Shown one piece after another: positions 8,572 through 16,562 of a stretch of 64,000 nucleotides of DNA. A model generated the notes under the pieces. The model saw only the letters and a list, made by a program, of their open reading frames with translations, did no database searches and was not told the origin of the DNA. Position 1 is the stretch's first letter; the number at the start of each line of letters is the position of its first letter. Origin of the DNA: Glycomyces sambucus (GTDB lineage: Bacteria; Actinomycetota; Actinomycetes; Mycobacteriales; Micromonosporaceae). The DNA lies in the NCBI RefSeq assembly GCF_900102815.1, contig NZ_FNGF01000004.1:124001-188000 (forward strand), written 5' to 3'. The position numbers and the translations under genes were made by a program.

Positions 8572-8600
8572 TGTACGTTCGTACATGAACCTTGTACAGT
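8572..8600 (+). promoter_or_regulatory. Probable leaderless promoter of the MFS gene
   Basis: TACAGT at 8595-8600 resembles a -10 box and lies 17 bp behind the weak -35-like TGTACG at 8572-8577. Transcription would begin at about 8607-8608, the A of the ATG. No purine-rich ribosome site precedes the ATG, which supports a leaderless message. The operator pair would block this promoter completely. Confidence 0.5.
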
Positions 8601-8606
8601 CGTACA
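8572..8606. promoter_or_regulatory. Twin TetR operators in the TetR/MFS intergenic region
   Basis: Two palindromes, TGTACGTTCGTACA (8572-8585) and TGTACAGTCGTACA (8593-8606), are spaced 21 bp start to start, exactly two helical turns, so two dimers could sit on the same DNA face. The second ends one base before the MFS ATG. They cover the likely transporter promoter and are the best candidates for the operator of the divergent TetR protein. Confidence 0.8.
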
Positions 8607-8607
8607 C

Positions 8608-9819
8608 ATGAGTGCCCTCACCCTGCCCGCCCCCGAACTGCGGCGCGCCCGCGCCGCCGTCGCGGCGCTGTTTCTCACCAACGGCGCGCTCTTCGCCAAC
8701 CTCATCCCCCGGCTCCCCGAGATCAAGGCCGAGTTCGGGCTCGACAACGCCGCGTTCGGCCTCATCGTGGCGGCCTTCCCCGCGGGCGCGATCACCGCCG
8801 GGCTCGCCTCGGCGGCGCTCATCAGGCGGTTCGGCTCGGCGCCGATGGCCGCGGCCGGGACCGTCCTCACCGCGGGCGGCATCCTCGCCGCGGCCTTCGC
8901 GCCCGCCCCGCTCGCCGTCGCGGTCCTGCTCTTCGCGGCCGGCGCCGCCGACTCCGTCACCGACGTCGCCCAGAACGCCCACGGCCTGCGCGTCCAGCGC
9001 CGCTACGGCCGCTCGATCATCAACTCGTTCCACGCCCTCTGGTCCATCGGCGCCGTCATCGGCGGCTCCATGGCCGCCGCCGCCATCGCCCTCGACCTGC
9101 CCCTCGGCGCGCACCTCACCGCCACCGGCGTGCTGTTCTCCGCGGTGGCCCTCGTGGCGCTCCGCTTCTGCCTGCGCGGCCCCGACGGCGAGACCGGGTC
9201 CGAGACCCGTGCGGGCGAGGGCGCTGAGCGCGGCGCGGTCGGCTCGCGCACGATCCTCGTGCTGGCCGCGCTCGTGCTCATCGCCATGGGCGGCACGCTG
9301 GTCGAGGACGCGGGCAGCTCGTGGGCGACCCTCTACCTCTCCACCGAGCTCACCGCGCCCGCCGCGCTCGCGGCCTCCGGGTACATCGCGCTCGTCGGCG
9401 CCCAGTTCATCGGGCGCATGGTCGGCGACCGCCTCGTGGACCGCTTCGGCCAGCGCGCCGTCGCCCGCGCCGGCGGTCTCCTCGCCGCCGCGGGCATGGG
9501 CCTGGCGCTGGCCTTCCCGACCGTCCCGGGCACCGTGCTCGGGTTCGCCGCCGCCGGGTTCGGCGTGGCGACCCTCGTGCCGGCCGCGATGCACGAGGCC
9601 GACGAGCTGCCGGGCCTGCGGGCCGGGACCGGGCTGACGGTGGTCTCGTGGCTGATGCGGCTGAGCTTCCTGCTGTCGCCGCCGCTCATCGGGCTGCTGT
9701 CGGACGCGACGAGTCTGCGGACGGGCCTGCTCATCGTCCCGGTCGCGGGCGTCGTCGTCGTGGCCGCGGCGGGCGTGCTCCAGTCGCGGACGGCGAAGGC
9801 GGATACCGAAGCGGCGTAG
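8608..9819 (+). CDS. MFS transporter (12-helix, efflux-like)
   Basis: A 403-residue major-facilitator transporter with about 12 hydrophobic segments and a central charged loop (GPDGETGSETRAGEGAERG) between the two six-helix halves. The N-terminal half carries NLIPRLPEIKAEFGL and SVTDVAQNAHGLRVQRRYGRSIINSFHALWSIG, typical of the YbjJ-like group of sugar/drug exporters. The ATG at 8608 is chosen because promoter and operator end there. Divergent TetR control suggests inducible export of a small molecule; substrate unknown. Confidence 0.85.
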   Translation: MSALTLPAPELRRARAAVAALFLTNGALFANLIPRLPEIKAEFGLDNAAFGLIVAAFPAGAITAGLASAALIRRFGSAPMAAAGTVLTAGGILAAAFAPAPLAVAVLLFAAGAADSVTDVAQNAHGLRVQRRYGRSIINSFHALWSIGAVIGGSMAAAAIALDLPLGAHLTATGVLFSAVALVALRFCLRGPDGETGSETRAGEGAERGAVGSRTILVLAALVLIAMGGTLVEDAGSSWATLYLSTELTAPAALAASGYIALVGAQFIGRMVGDRLVDRFGQRAVARAGGLLAAAGMGLALAFPTVPGTVLGFAAAGFGVATLVPAAMHEADELPGLRAGTGLTVVSWLMRLSFLLSPPLIGLLSDATSLRTGLLIVPVAGVVVVAAAGVLQSRTAKADTEAA

Positions 9820-9910
9820 GGGTTCCGGGGTGCGGTGCGGTGCCAGACGGAGGCGCTGGAGCGCCTGTCCCGGCTCGAGTACCTCGTCCAGGCGCGTCCG
9901 GTGGATCTCG

Positions 9911-10936
9911 TCAGTGCTGCAGTTTGCGCTGGTAGACACTCACCGCGTCGACCGTTCTGAATCCGAGTGCGGTGTTGATCGCGATCATGCGCTCGTTGAC
10001 GTCGGCGTTCTCGGCCCAGATCTCCTTGATCTGCGGAAAGCGCCGGCGGGTCTGGCGGAGGTTCGCGAGCTTGACGAGGAGGCCGAGCCGGTGGCCGCGG
10101 TGGGCGGGGTCGACGATGGTGAGGTCCTGGAAGGCGTGCGCGGTGTCCGGGTCCTCGAAGGCGCGGAGGTCGGTGAAGGCGGCGACACGACCGGTGGTGC
10201 GGTGCACTGCCGCGGCCTTGACCGGGACCTGGTGCACGGCGGCGAGTACGTCCTCTTTCTCCCGGGCGCGGCCGAGGTCGACGGCCTCTGCCTCGAGCTG
10301 CATGTCGCCCATGGGGATCTCGGTGCGGCGCTTGGCGTCCAGGCGGCACAGGGACGCGAAGAGGTCGTCAGGGGCCGGTCCCGTCCAGGTGCGCAGCTCG
10401 TAGTCGGGTCCCGAAGCCGCGACGGACCGGGCCCAGAGCCGCTGCTCCGCCTCGGGTTCGAGGGCGCTGAGGTGCAAGCGACTGCGGACGTTGACGAAGG
10501 AGACCGCGAAGCCGTTGTCTTCCAGGAACTTCGCACCGGCCTCGGGGCGGGGCGGTCCATCGCTCCAACGGGTGGGAGTCCTGAGCACGATAGCGGTGCG
10601 ACCGTTCGCGGCAGCGAAGTCGATGCAGCGCCGGAGCAGCGCTGCGCCGTGGCCGCGACGGCGATGGTCGGGGTGGACCATGAGCTCCGCCGCCGCAAGG
10701 TGCGGATTGTCGTCGGTGAACAGCGAGACGCTGAGGTAGCCGATGGTGCCGCCGTCTTCTATGGCGGTCCAGTGGGCGACGTCGAGTCCCGGGCGCGGAT
10801 GGAGGAGGGCGGCTCGCAGGGACTGCTCGACTGGGCGGGGGTACTCGGGGGCGTCAGCCGCGCGGACCGCCTCCTTCAGGGCGATGGCACCGGTGACGGC
10901 GCGGTCGTCTGCTGGATCGAGCATGCGGATCTGCAT
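9911..10936 (-). CDS. Tandem GNAT N-acetyltransferase
   Basis: A 341-residue protein made of two GNAT folds. The first (residues about 1-160) has the acetyl-CoA loop VHPDHRRRGHGAALLRRC. The second (about 180-341) has VDPAHRGHRLGLLVKLANL and a typical C-terminal strand with NTALGFRTVDAVSVYQRKL. This two-domain plan resembles mycothiol synthase MshD and related actinobacterial enzymes, but I cannot assign the acceptor. The start at MQIRML (10936) is preferred because homology-like sequence begins there; ribosome sites are weak for all candidate starts. A short GGCGCT-GG-AGCGCC hairpin lies between it and the MFS gene. Confidence 0.8.
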   Translation of the reverse strand: MQIRMLDPADDRAVTGAIALKEAVRAADAPEYPRPVEQSLRAALLHPRPGLDVAHWTAIEDGGTIGYLSVSLFTDDNPHLAAAELMVHPDHRRRGHGAALLRRCIDFAAANGRTAIVLRTPTRWSDGPPRPEAGAKFLEDNGFAVSFVNVRSRLHLSALEPEAEQRLWARSVAASGPDYELRTWTGPAPDDLFASLCRLDAKRRTEIPMGDMQLEAEAVDLGRAREKEDVLAAVHQVPVKAAAVHRTTGRVAAFTDLRAFEDPDTAHAFQDLTIVDPAHRGHRLGLLVKLANLRQTRRRFPQIKEIWAENADVNERMIAINTALGFRTVDAVSVYQRKLQH

Positions 10937-11148
10937 CGGCCGAGTATGGCGCATTCGCTGGGCCGGCGAGCCGACGCCCGGAGCCGGATGTAGCGGCGTC
11001 CGGCCCGCGAGGTCGACCGGCTTCTGCAGACCGCGCCCGAGCTTCAGAGGTACCGGCGTCACTCGAACGAGGCTTCGCATCGACTCAGGGGCGCGGGGGC
11101 GTTCTCGGCGCGGGCGCGGTTGCGCTCCTCGGCGGCCGGTGTTACGGT

Positions 11149-11182
11149 GGAAACGTTTCCGTCATGGAATCGTTTCCATGAC
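11149..11182. promoter_or_regulatory. Two LacI-type operators before the pentose operon
   Basis: GGAAACGTTTCC (11149-11160) is a perfect 12-bp palindrome of LacI-family type. A second site, centred in 11161-11182, has perfect 9-bp arms GTCATGGAA and TTCCATGAC around TCGT and contains GGAATCGTTTCC. The cores are 17 bp apart. They end 21 bases before the TTG start of the LacI gene, so the regulator probably represses its own operon. Confidence 0.8.
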
Positions 11183-11203
11183 TTCCGCAGAGAGGTGGGA
11201 CAG

Positions 11204-12199
11204 TTGGCCACGATCAAAGACGTCGCGGCACGTGCCGGGGTCGCCGTCGGGACGGCGTCCCGGGTCCTGAGCGGCAGCCCCCAGACGTCCCCCGACTCGC
11301 GCCGCCGCGTCCTCGCGGCCGCCGCCGACCTCGGCTACATCGCGAACGGCCCGGCCCGCTCCCTGCGCCGCGCCCGCACCGACGTCCTCGGCCTGCTCGT
11401 CTCCGACATCCGCAACCCGTTCTTCTCCGAACTCGCCCACGCGGCCGAGCAGGAGGCCCGCGCGCACGGGTACACCGTGGTGCTCGCCAACGCGAACGAG
11501 GACGCGGCGCAGGCCGACGCGGTGCTCGACGTGTTCGCCGCGCAGCGCATCGACGGGCTCCTGCTGTCTCCGCAGGGCCCCAGGACGCCCCGGCTCGACG
11601 CGCTCCTCGCCTCGAACCTGCCGATCGTGCTGCTCAACCGGTCGATCGACGGGGTCGACGCGCCCCTGTACGGAACCGACAACGCCGGCGGCGTGGCCCA
11701 GGCGCTCGCGTGGCTCCAGCGCCGCGGGCACCGCGACGTGGCGTTCATCGGCGGTCCCGAGAGCTTCTCGACCGGTGCGGAGCGGCACGACGCCTACCTG
11801 GCCGGGCGTGCGGCGCACGGTATCAGCACCGACGACCTCCTGGTGGACGCGGGCGACTTCCTCGCCGACGGGGCCGCCGAGGCGATGCTCCGCATCCTCG
11901 ACCGCGGCGCGCTGCCGACGGCGGTGTTCGGCGCCAACGGCCAGACCACGCTCGGCGCGATGCGGGCCGTCCACGAGCGGCTGGGCGCGGAGGCGGCCTC
12001 GCTCATCGAGTTCGTGTCCTTCGACGACGTGGAGTGGTTCGCCTTCATGTCGCCGCCCGTGAGTGCGGTCAGGAACGACGCCCCCGAGATCGGCCGCGCC
12101 GGAGTCAGGGGACTCCTCGAACTCATCGGCGGCGGCACCCCCGGGTCCCAGCGCATCGCCACGTCGTTCGTGGACCGGTCCGAGGGGGCCGCCTCGTGA
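11204..12199 (+). CDS. LacI-family repressor of the ribokinase operon
   Basis: A 331-residue LacI/GalR regulator. The helix-turn-helix begins at residue 2 (ATIKDVAARAGVAVGTASRVLSGS) and the sensor domain follows (LLVSDIRNPFFSELAHAAE, FGANGQTTLGAM, FVSFDDVEWFAFMSPPVSAV). I chose the TTG at 11204 because GAGAGGTGGGA precedes it; an in-frame ATG at 11120 would put both operators inside the coding sequence. Its stop overlaps the GTG of the kinase gene (GTGA). The ligand is probably a pentose or its phosphate. Confidence 0.88.
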   Translation: MATIKDVAARAGVAVGTASRVLSGSPQTSPDSRRRVLAAAADLGYIANGPARSLRRARTDVLGLLVSDIRNPFFSELAHAAEQEARAHGYTVVLANANEDAAQADAVLDVFAAQRIDGLLLSPQGPRTPRLDALLASNLPIVLLNRSIDGVDAPLYGTDNAGGVAQALAWLQRRGHRDVAFIGGPESFSTGAERHDAYLAGRAAHGISTDDLLVDAGDFLADGAAEAMLRILDRGALPTAVFGANGQTTLGAMRAVHERLGAEAASLIEFVSFDDVEWFAFMSPPVSAVRNDAPEIGRAGVRGLLELIGGGTPGSQRIATSFVDRSEGAAS

Positions 12200-13863
12200 G
12201 CGCCGCATATGAGTCCGCGCCCGCGACAGGGAATGCCGCGGGTCCGAACGCGGCGGTCGGCGCGGAGCGGCCGAACCAGGGCGAAGCGGCATCGCCCCCG
12301 TCCGCGGCGATCCGCTCGACGACGGCGCACCGGCCCGCGAACGCGGGCGGCGCTGCGCCGTTGCGATCGGATACTGCGCCCGGCCGCGAACCCGACCCCC
12401 GCTCGGCCGTTGGACTCGTACCCGACCCAGGGGCGGTCGGCCCGGTCCGGTCCGCGCCGCGCACAGCAGTCGGACCGATGTCGGCGAAGACCGCTGAGCG
12501 GTCGGCGGCTCGCGCCGACGCTGCCGCCCGGCCCGGGACGGTCGACGCTGAACTGCCGTCTCGCACCCGTGTGCTCGTGGTCGGCAGCGTGAACATCGAC
12601 GACGCGGTGCGGGTGCCGCGGTTCCCCGGGCCCGGGGAGACCTTGGGCGCGCGGTCGTCGGACACCGCGCTCGGCGGCAAGGGCGCGAACCAGGCCGTCG
12701 CCGCCGCGCGGGCCGGTGCGGCCGTGCGCATGGTCGGGGCGGTCGGCACGCGGGACGGGTCCGCGGTCCTCGGCGCGCTCGACGCCGACGGCATCGACAC
12801 CGAGGGCGTCGCCCGCCTTGACGACCTCCCATCGGGCCGGGCGTTCGTGTTCATCGACGACCGGGCCGAGAACTCGATCGTCATCGTGCCCGGCGCCAAC
12901 CACGCGATCCCCGAAGCGGCCGTGCGGGAAGCGTGCCGCGCACTACGCCCCGGCGAGGTGCTGCTGCTCCAGAACGAGATCCCCGCCGCGACCTCGCGGC
13001 TCGCCGCGCGACTCGCCCGCGAAGCGGGCGCGACCGTCGTCTGGAACGCGGCCCCCGCACCTGAGGGGCTGCAAGAGCTGATCGAAGGGCATGACCTCCT
13101 TCTGGTCAACGAGCACGAGCTCGACCGGATCGCCACCCTACTCGGCGCCACCGACAATTCACCGAGCGTGCATCCCGGCTCGGCCACCAGTCGCGCCGCG
13201 GGTCCGCAGGGCGGCGCCGGAAGCGCCGCTCAGGCCGGAACCGGCTCGGCCCCTACGACCGCGACCGGCGGCAGCCCTCACGGCGAACCGACCGCGATCG
13301 CGCTGAGCGGCAACGACAGCCGCACCGACCCGGCCGCCGGGAGCAGTGCCGGTGCCGCGAGTGGCGCCGACCCGGCCGCGACCGGCTCCGCGCGCTCCGT
13401 CGAATCGCTCCTGACCGCGGTCGCCTCCGCGACCGGCGGGGATGTCATCTGCACACTCGGCGCCGCGGGCGCCGCCTACCGCGTCGGCGGGGTCTTCGGG
13501 CGGGCCGCGGCCCGGCCGGTCGAGGCCGTCGACACCACCGCCGCGGGCGACACGTTCGCGGGCTACTTCGCGGCGCTCGCCGATCTGCCGCTCCCCCGAC
13601 GACTTCGGCGCGCGCTCGACGCCGCCTCTCTCGCGGTCACGCGACCGGGCGCCTCGCCCTCGATCCCCGCCAGGGCCGAGGTCGAAGCCCTCGAACCGCT
13701 CTCACGCGAATCGCACGCGGCCCCGCCCGAAGCCGATGCCGCGGAAACCGAGACCGCGGCCGTCAACTCGCACCGGGGCACCGGCCCCGCCGCGGCGCCC
13801 GTCCCCGATCCGGTCGCGGCGCCCGCCGCCGCGGCGAACACCACCGAAAGGAACACCACCTGA
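12196..13863 (+). CDS. rbsK: Ribokinase (PfkB family) with low-complexity insertions
   Basis: A PfkB-family sugar kinase, probably ribokinase, phosphorylating D-ribose at O5. The conserved core is intact: VLVVGSVNIDD from residue 126, GGKGANQAVAAARAGA at about 158, and DTTAAGDTFAG from residue 446 with the catalytic Asp at 452. It is 555 residues instead of about 300 because of a 125-residue Ala/Pro/Arg-rich N-terminal extension, an insertion of about 95 residues (about 318-414, Gly/Ser/Ala/Thr-rich) in a loop before GGDVICTLG, and a tail of about 50 residues. The GTG start gives GTGA coupling to the LacI gene. An internal ATG (MSAKTAERS, residue 95) could be the true start. Confidence 0.8.
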   Translation: MSAAYESAPATGNAAGPNAAVGAERPNQGEAASPPSAAIRSTTAHRPANAGGAAPLRSDTAPGREPDPRSAVGLVPDPGAVGPVRSAPRTAVGPMSAKTAERSAARADAAARPGTVDAELPSRTRVLVVGSVNIDDAVRVPRFPGPGETLGARSSDTALGGKGANQAVAAARAGAAVRMVGAVGTRDGSAVLGALDADGIDTEGVARLDDLPSGRAFVFIDDRAENSIVIVPGANHAIPEAAVREACRALRPGEVLLLQNEIPAATSRLAARLAREAGATVVWNAAPAPEGLQELIEGHDLLLVNEHELDRIATLLGATDNSPSVHPGSATSRAAGPQGGAGSAAQAGTGSAPTTATGGSPHGEPTAIALSGNDSRTDPAAGSSAGAASGADPAATGSARSVESLLTAVASATGGDVICTLGAAGAAYRVGGVFGRAAARPVEAVDTTAAGDTFAGYFAALADLPLPRRLRRALDAASLAVTRPGASPSIPARAEVEALEPLSRESHAAPPEADAAETETAAVNSHRGTGPAAAPVPDPVAAPAAAANTTERNTT

Positions 13864-14318
13864 TGAAGATCGCGCTCGGAGCCGACCACGCCGGCTTCCC
13901 CATGAAGGACACCGTGCGGCAGGTGATCGAAGCCCTCGGCCACGAAGTCCTCGACTGCGGGACCACCGGCACGGACCCCGTCGACTTCCCGGACATCACG
14001 CAGGCCACCTGCGCTCCGGTCCTCGACGGCCGCGCCGAGCGCGCGATCCTCGTGTGCGGCACCGGGCAGGGCGCGGTCATGGCCGCCAACAAGCTCCCCG
14101 GCATCCGCTGCGGCCTCGCCCACGAGCCGTACTCGGCGCACCAGGCCGTCGAGCACGACGACGCCAACGCCATCGCCATGGGCGCCTGGCTCGTCCCCCA
14201 CGCCCTGATCCCCGACATCGTCCGCGAGTTCCTGGCCGCCGTCTTCGACGACGACGAGGACACCCGCCGCCGGGTCGCCAAGCTCAACGCCCTCGACCGG
14301 TCCGCGCCCGCGGACTGA
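13863..14318 (+). CDS. rpiB: RpiB/LacAB-family sugar-phosphate isomerase
   Basis: A 151-residue RpiB-type isomerase. It carries IALGADHAGFPMKD at the N-terminus, DFPDIT, and the active-site cysteine in ILVCGTGQGAVMAANK (about residue 65). RpiB interconverts ribose-5-phosphate and ribulose-5-phosphate, and some relatives act on allose- or galactose-6-phosphate. Its ATG overlaps the kinase stop (TGATG). With ribokinase upstream it would pass the phosphorylated pentose into the pentose phosphate pathway. Confidence 0.9.
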   Translation: MKIALGADHAGFPMKDTVRQVIEALGHEVLDCGTTGTDPVDFPDITQATCAPVLDGRAERAILVCGTGQGAVMAANKLPGIRCGLAHEPYSAHQAVEHDDANAIAMGAWLVPHALIPDIVREFLAAVFDDDEDTRRRVAKLNALDRSAPAD

Positions 14319-14370
14319 TCTGTCCACTCCCGACTGTCCTTTACCGACACTGATCAAAGGAGATCCCCCG

Positions 14371-16011
14371 ATGTCCCAGACAGCAGCCGCCCCCGTACGG
14401 AGCCCGCTCGGCTCGAAGGACCGCGTCAAGACCGCGATCGCCGCGGCGGCCGGCACGAGCGTCGAGAACTACGACTTCATCGCCTACGGCACGGCCGCGG
14501 CGCTGTACTTCGGCCCCGTGTTCTTCCCCTCCGAGGACCCGCTCACCAGCACGCTCCTCGCGTTCGCCACCCTCGCGGTCGGCTTCGTCATGCGCCCGCT
14601 CGGCGGCGCGGTCGGCGGCTACCTCGGCGACCGCTACGGCCGCAAGCCGGTCCTGGTCGCCGCCATGATCGTCATGGGCGCCGCGACCTTCGCGATCGGC
14701 CTCATGCCGACCTACGCGCAGATCGGCATCGCCGCGCCGATCATCCTCACCGTGGTCCGCATGGTCCAGGGCCTGGCGTTCGGCGCCGAATGGGGCGGCG
14801 CGATCACCATGGCCTACGAGCACGCGCCGTGGCACCGCCGCGGCATGTTCTCCGCGATCCCGCAGTCCGGCAACCCGCTCGGCATCGCCCTCGCCAGCGG
14901 CATGTTCGCCTGGAGCGCGACCCTCGAAGGCGACTGGCAGTGGCGCACGCCGTTCCTGTTCAGCGCCGTGCTCGTCATCGTCGCGCTCATCGTGCGCTCG
15001 CGCCTGTCGGAGTCCCCGGAGTTCCAGGAGGCCCAGGCCGCCGGCAAGACCGAGAAGAACCCGTTCCTCGCCACCTGGCGCGACGACTGGCGCGGCATCC
15101 TCCGCGTCATCGCCCTGCGCGTGGTCGAGTCCTTCGCGTACTACTCGACGGCGACCTACCTGCTGAACTACATCTCCGAACGCGAACCGGACCTGCGCCC
15201 GACCGCGCTCGGGGCGATCACCGCCGCGAGCATCACCGCGATCGCCGTGACGTTCCTGGCCGGCACTCTCACCGACCGGATCGGCAGGCGCCCGATCTAC
15301 ATCGGCGGGTGCATCGCGGCCGCGCTGTTCGCGTTCCCCATGTACCTCTTGACGAACGACGGTGAACCGGCGCTCGTGGTCGCGGTCTTCGTGATCGGCA
15401 TCGGCCTCATCCACGCCTCGCTCACCGGCACGCAGGGCGCGCTGCTGACCGAGCAGTTCCGCACCGCGACCCGCACCTCGGGCGCCTCCCTCGGCTACCA
15501 GATCGCCGCGGCCCTCGGCGGCTTCGCGCCGCTGCTCGCGGCGGCGCTGGTCGGGCGGTTCGGCTGGCCCGGCGCGTCGATGCTGTACCTGTTCGCGGCG
15601 CTGGTCGGCCTCGTCGGGATCCTGCTGACGAAGGAGACCTGGGGCCGCGAGGAGCGCGCCCGTGTGAACGCGCTCGTCGCGGAGGCTCAGCGCGACTTAG
15701 GGAAAGTGGAGGAGGGGCGGAGCCGGAGGGCTCCGCCCCTTCACGCGTCCCCGGCCCAGCTCTCCAGGTCCTCGGCGAGCCGCGCCTCGTCGGCGACCCG
15801 CTTGCGGTCCCCTTCGGACAGTTCGGGGAGGACGGCCGCGAGGTCGGCCTTCAGGCCCGGGACGCGCTCCGGTTCCCCCAGGGCCAGCGCGAGTTCGACC
15901 AGGGTCGCGTACGCGAGGGCGCGGTCGACCGGGGCCGCGTCGCCGTGGCGGCGCAGCGCGGAGGTGACGACCCGGAACGCGGCCTTGTCATCGTTCTTGA
16001 ACTCGCGGTAG
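14371..16011 (+). CDS. MHS-type MFS sugar/acid transporter, stop codon displaced
   Basis: A metabolite:H+ symporter-like MFS protein: 12 hydrophobic segments, GDRYGRKPVLVAAM after helix 2, and VRMVQGLAFGAEWGGAITMAYEHAP, hallmarks of the ShiA/ProP (MHS) group. The transporter part ends at about residue 450 (VNALVAEAQRDLGKVEEG), where homologues stop. The open frame then continues another 90-odd codons through the terminator hairpin and antisense to the VOC gene, with arginine/serine-rich content typical of a shadow frame. A TAG lies one base out of frame at about 15697-15699, so a one-base insertion probably removed the natural stop. It probably imports the pentose handled by the upstream kinase. 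Confidence 0.75.
   Translation: MSQTAAAPVRSPLGSKDRVKTAIAAAAGTSVENYDFIAYGTAAALYFGPVFFPSEDPLTSTLLAFATLAVGFVMRPLGGAVGGYLGDRYGRKPVLVAAMIVMGAATFAIGLMPTYAQIGIAAPIILTVVRMVQGLAFGAEWGGAITMAYEHAPWHRRGMFSAIPQSGNPLGIALASGMFAWSATLEGDWQWRTPFLFSAVLVIVALIVRSRLSESPEFQEAQAAGKTEKNPFLATWRDDWRGILRVIALRVVESFAYYSTATYLLNYISEREPDLRPTALGAITAASITAIAVTFLAGTLTDRIGRRPIYIGGCIAAALFAFPMYLLTNDGEPALVVAVFVIGIGLIHASLTGTQGALLTEQFRTATRTSGASLGYQIAAALGGFAPLLAAALVGRFGWPGASMLYLFAALVGLVGILLTKETWGREERARVNALVAEAQRDLGKVEEGRSRRAPPLHASPAQLSRSSASRASSATRLRSPSDSSGRTAARSAFRPGTRSGSPRASASSTRVAYARARSTGAASPWRRSAEVTTRNAALSSFLNSR
15714..15739. terminator. Bidirectional terminator between the MFS and VOC genes
   Basis: Perfect 11-bp arms GGGGCGGAGCC and GGCTCCGCCCC around GGAG, followed by TTC. 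It lies between the expected end of the transporter and the stop of the convergent VOC gene at 15741. Confidence 0.85.
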
Positions 16012-16475
16012 ATGCGGGCGTTGTCGAGGGCGCGCTGGAGCGGGGGCAGGGTCTTGTCGCCGCCGTACTCGAGTTCCATGGGCTCGTCGCGCTGGATGAA
16101 GACGATGCTGTTGCCGTTGGGGTCCATGAGCGTGAACCGGGTGGCGCCGGGCCGGTAGCGGGTGAGGCGCGGCAGGCCGGTCGCGAGGACCTTGCCGTGG
16201 GCCGCGCGCATGGCGGCGGTGAAGGCCGCGTGGTAGGCGGCGACGTCGTCGACCATGACGAGACAGCCGCCAGCGTCCTCGTTCGCGGGGTCGATGCCCT
16301 TGGGGGCCTTGCCGTAGTGGAGCGCGAAGCCGCTCAGCTCGAAGACGAGGTAGAGGTAGGGCCGGTACTGCTCGTAGGTGACGGCGAAGCCGAGGGACTT
16401 GTAGAAGGCGGTGGTCTCCTCGCCGGAGGCGCACGGCAGGAGGGGGACGGTGGTCTCGTTGGGGGTCAGGCTCAT
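15741..16475 (-). CDS. VOC/glyoxalase-fold protein with helical C-terminal domain
   Basis: A 244-residue protein. Residues 1-130 form a vicinal-oxygen-chelate (bleomycin-resistance/glyoxalase-like) domain: TVPLLPCASGEETTAFYKSLGFAV and the end motif TRFTLMDPNGNSIVFIQRDE. Residues 140-244 are predicted all-helical (repeated Ala/Leu/Arg) and resemble the extra helical region of some actinobacterial VOC proteins. AAGGAG precedes the ATG by 7 bases. The function is unknown; VOC proteins bind small antibiotics or act as metal-dependent enzymes. Confidence 0.78.
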   Translation of the reverse strand: MSLTPNETTVPLLPCASGEETTAFYKSLGFAVTYEQYRPYLYLVFELSGFALHYGKAPKGIDPANEDAGGCLVMVDDVAAYHAAFTAAMRAAHGKVLATGLPRLTRYRPGATRFTLMDPNGNSIVFIQRDEPMELEYGGDKTLPPLQRALDNARIYREFKNDDKAAFRVVTSALRRHGDAAPVDRALAYATLVELALALGEPERVPGLKADLAAVLPELSEGDRKRVADEARLAEDLESWAGDA

Positions 16476-16562
16476 TCGGGCTCCTTCGCCGGTCGGTGGT
16501 ACCGGGAAGGCTAGACGGGATTTCGTCCGGCCGCCTATGAAACTGTTTCGGGTCCGGTGGGT

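Noticed and set aside
11120..11203. Upstream ATG start for the LacI gene at 11120
   Set aside because: It would place both palindromic operators within the coding sequence and lacks a ribosome site; the TTG at 11204 has one.
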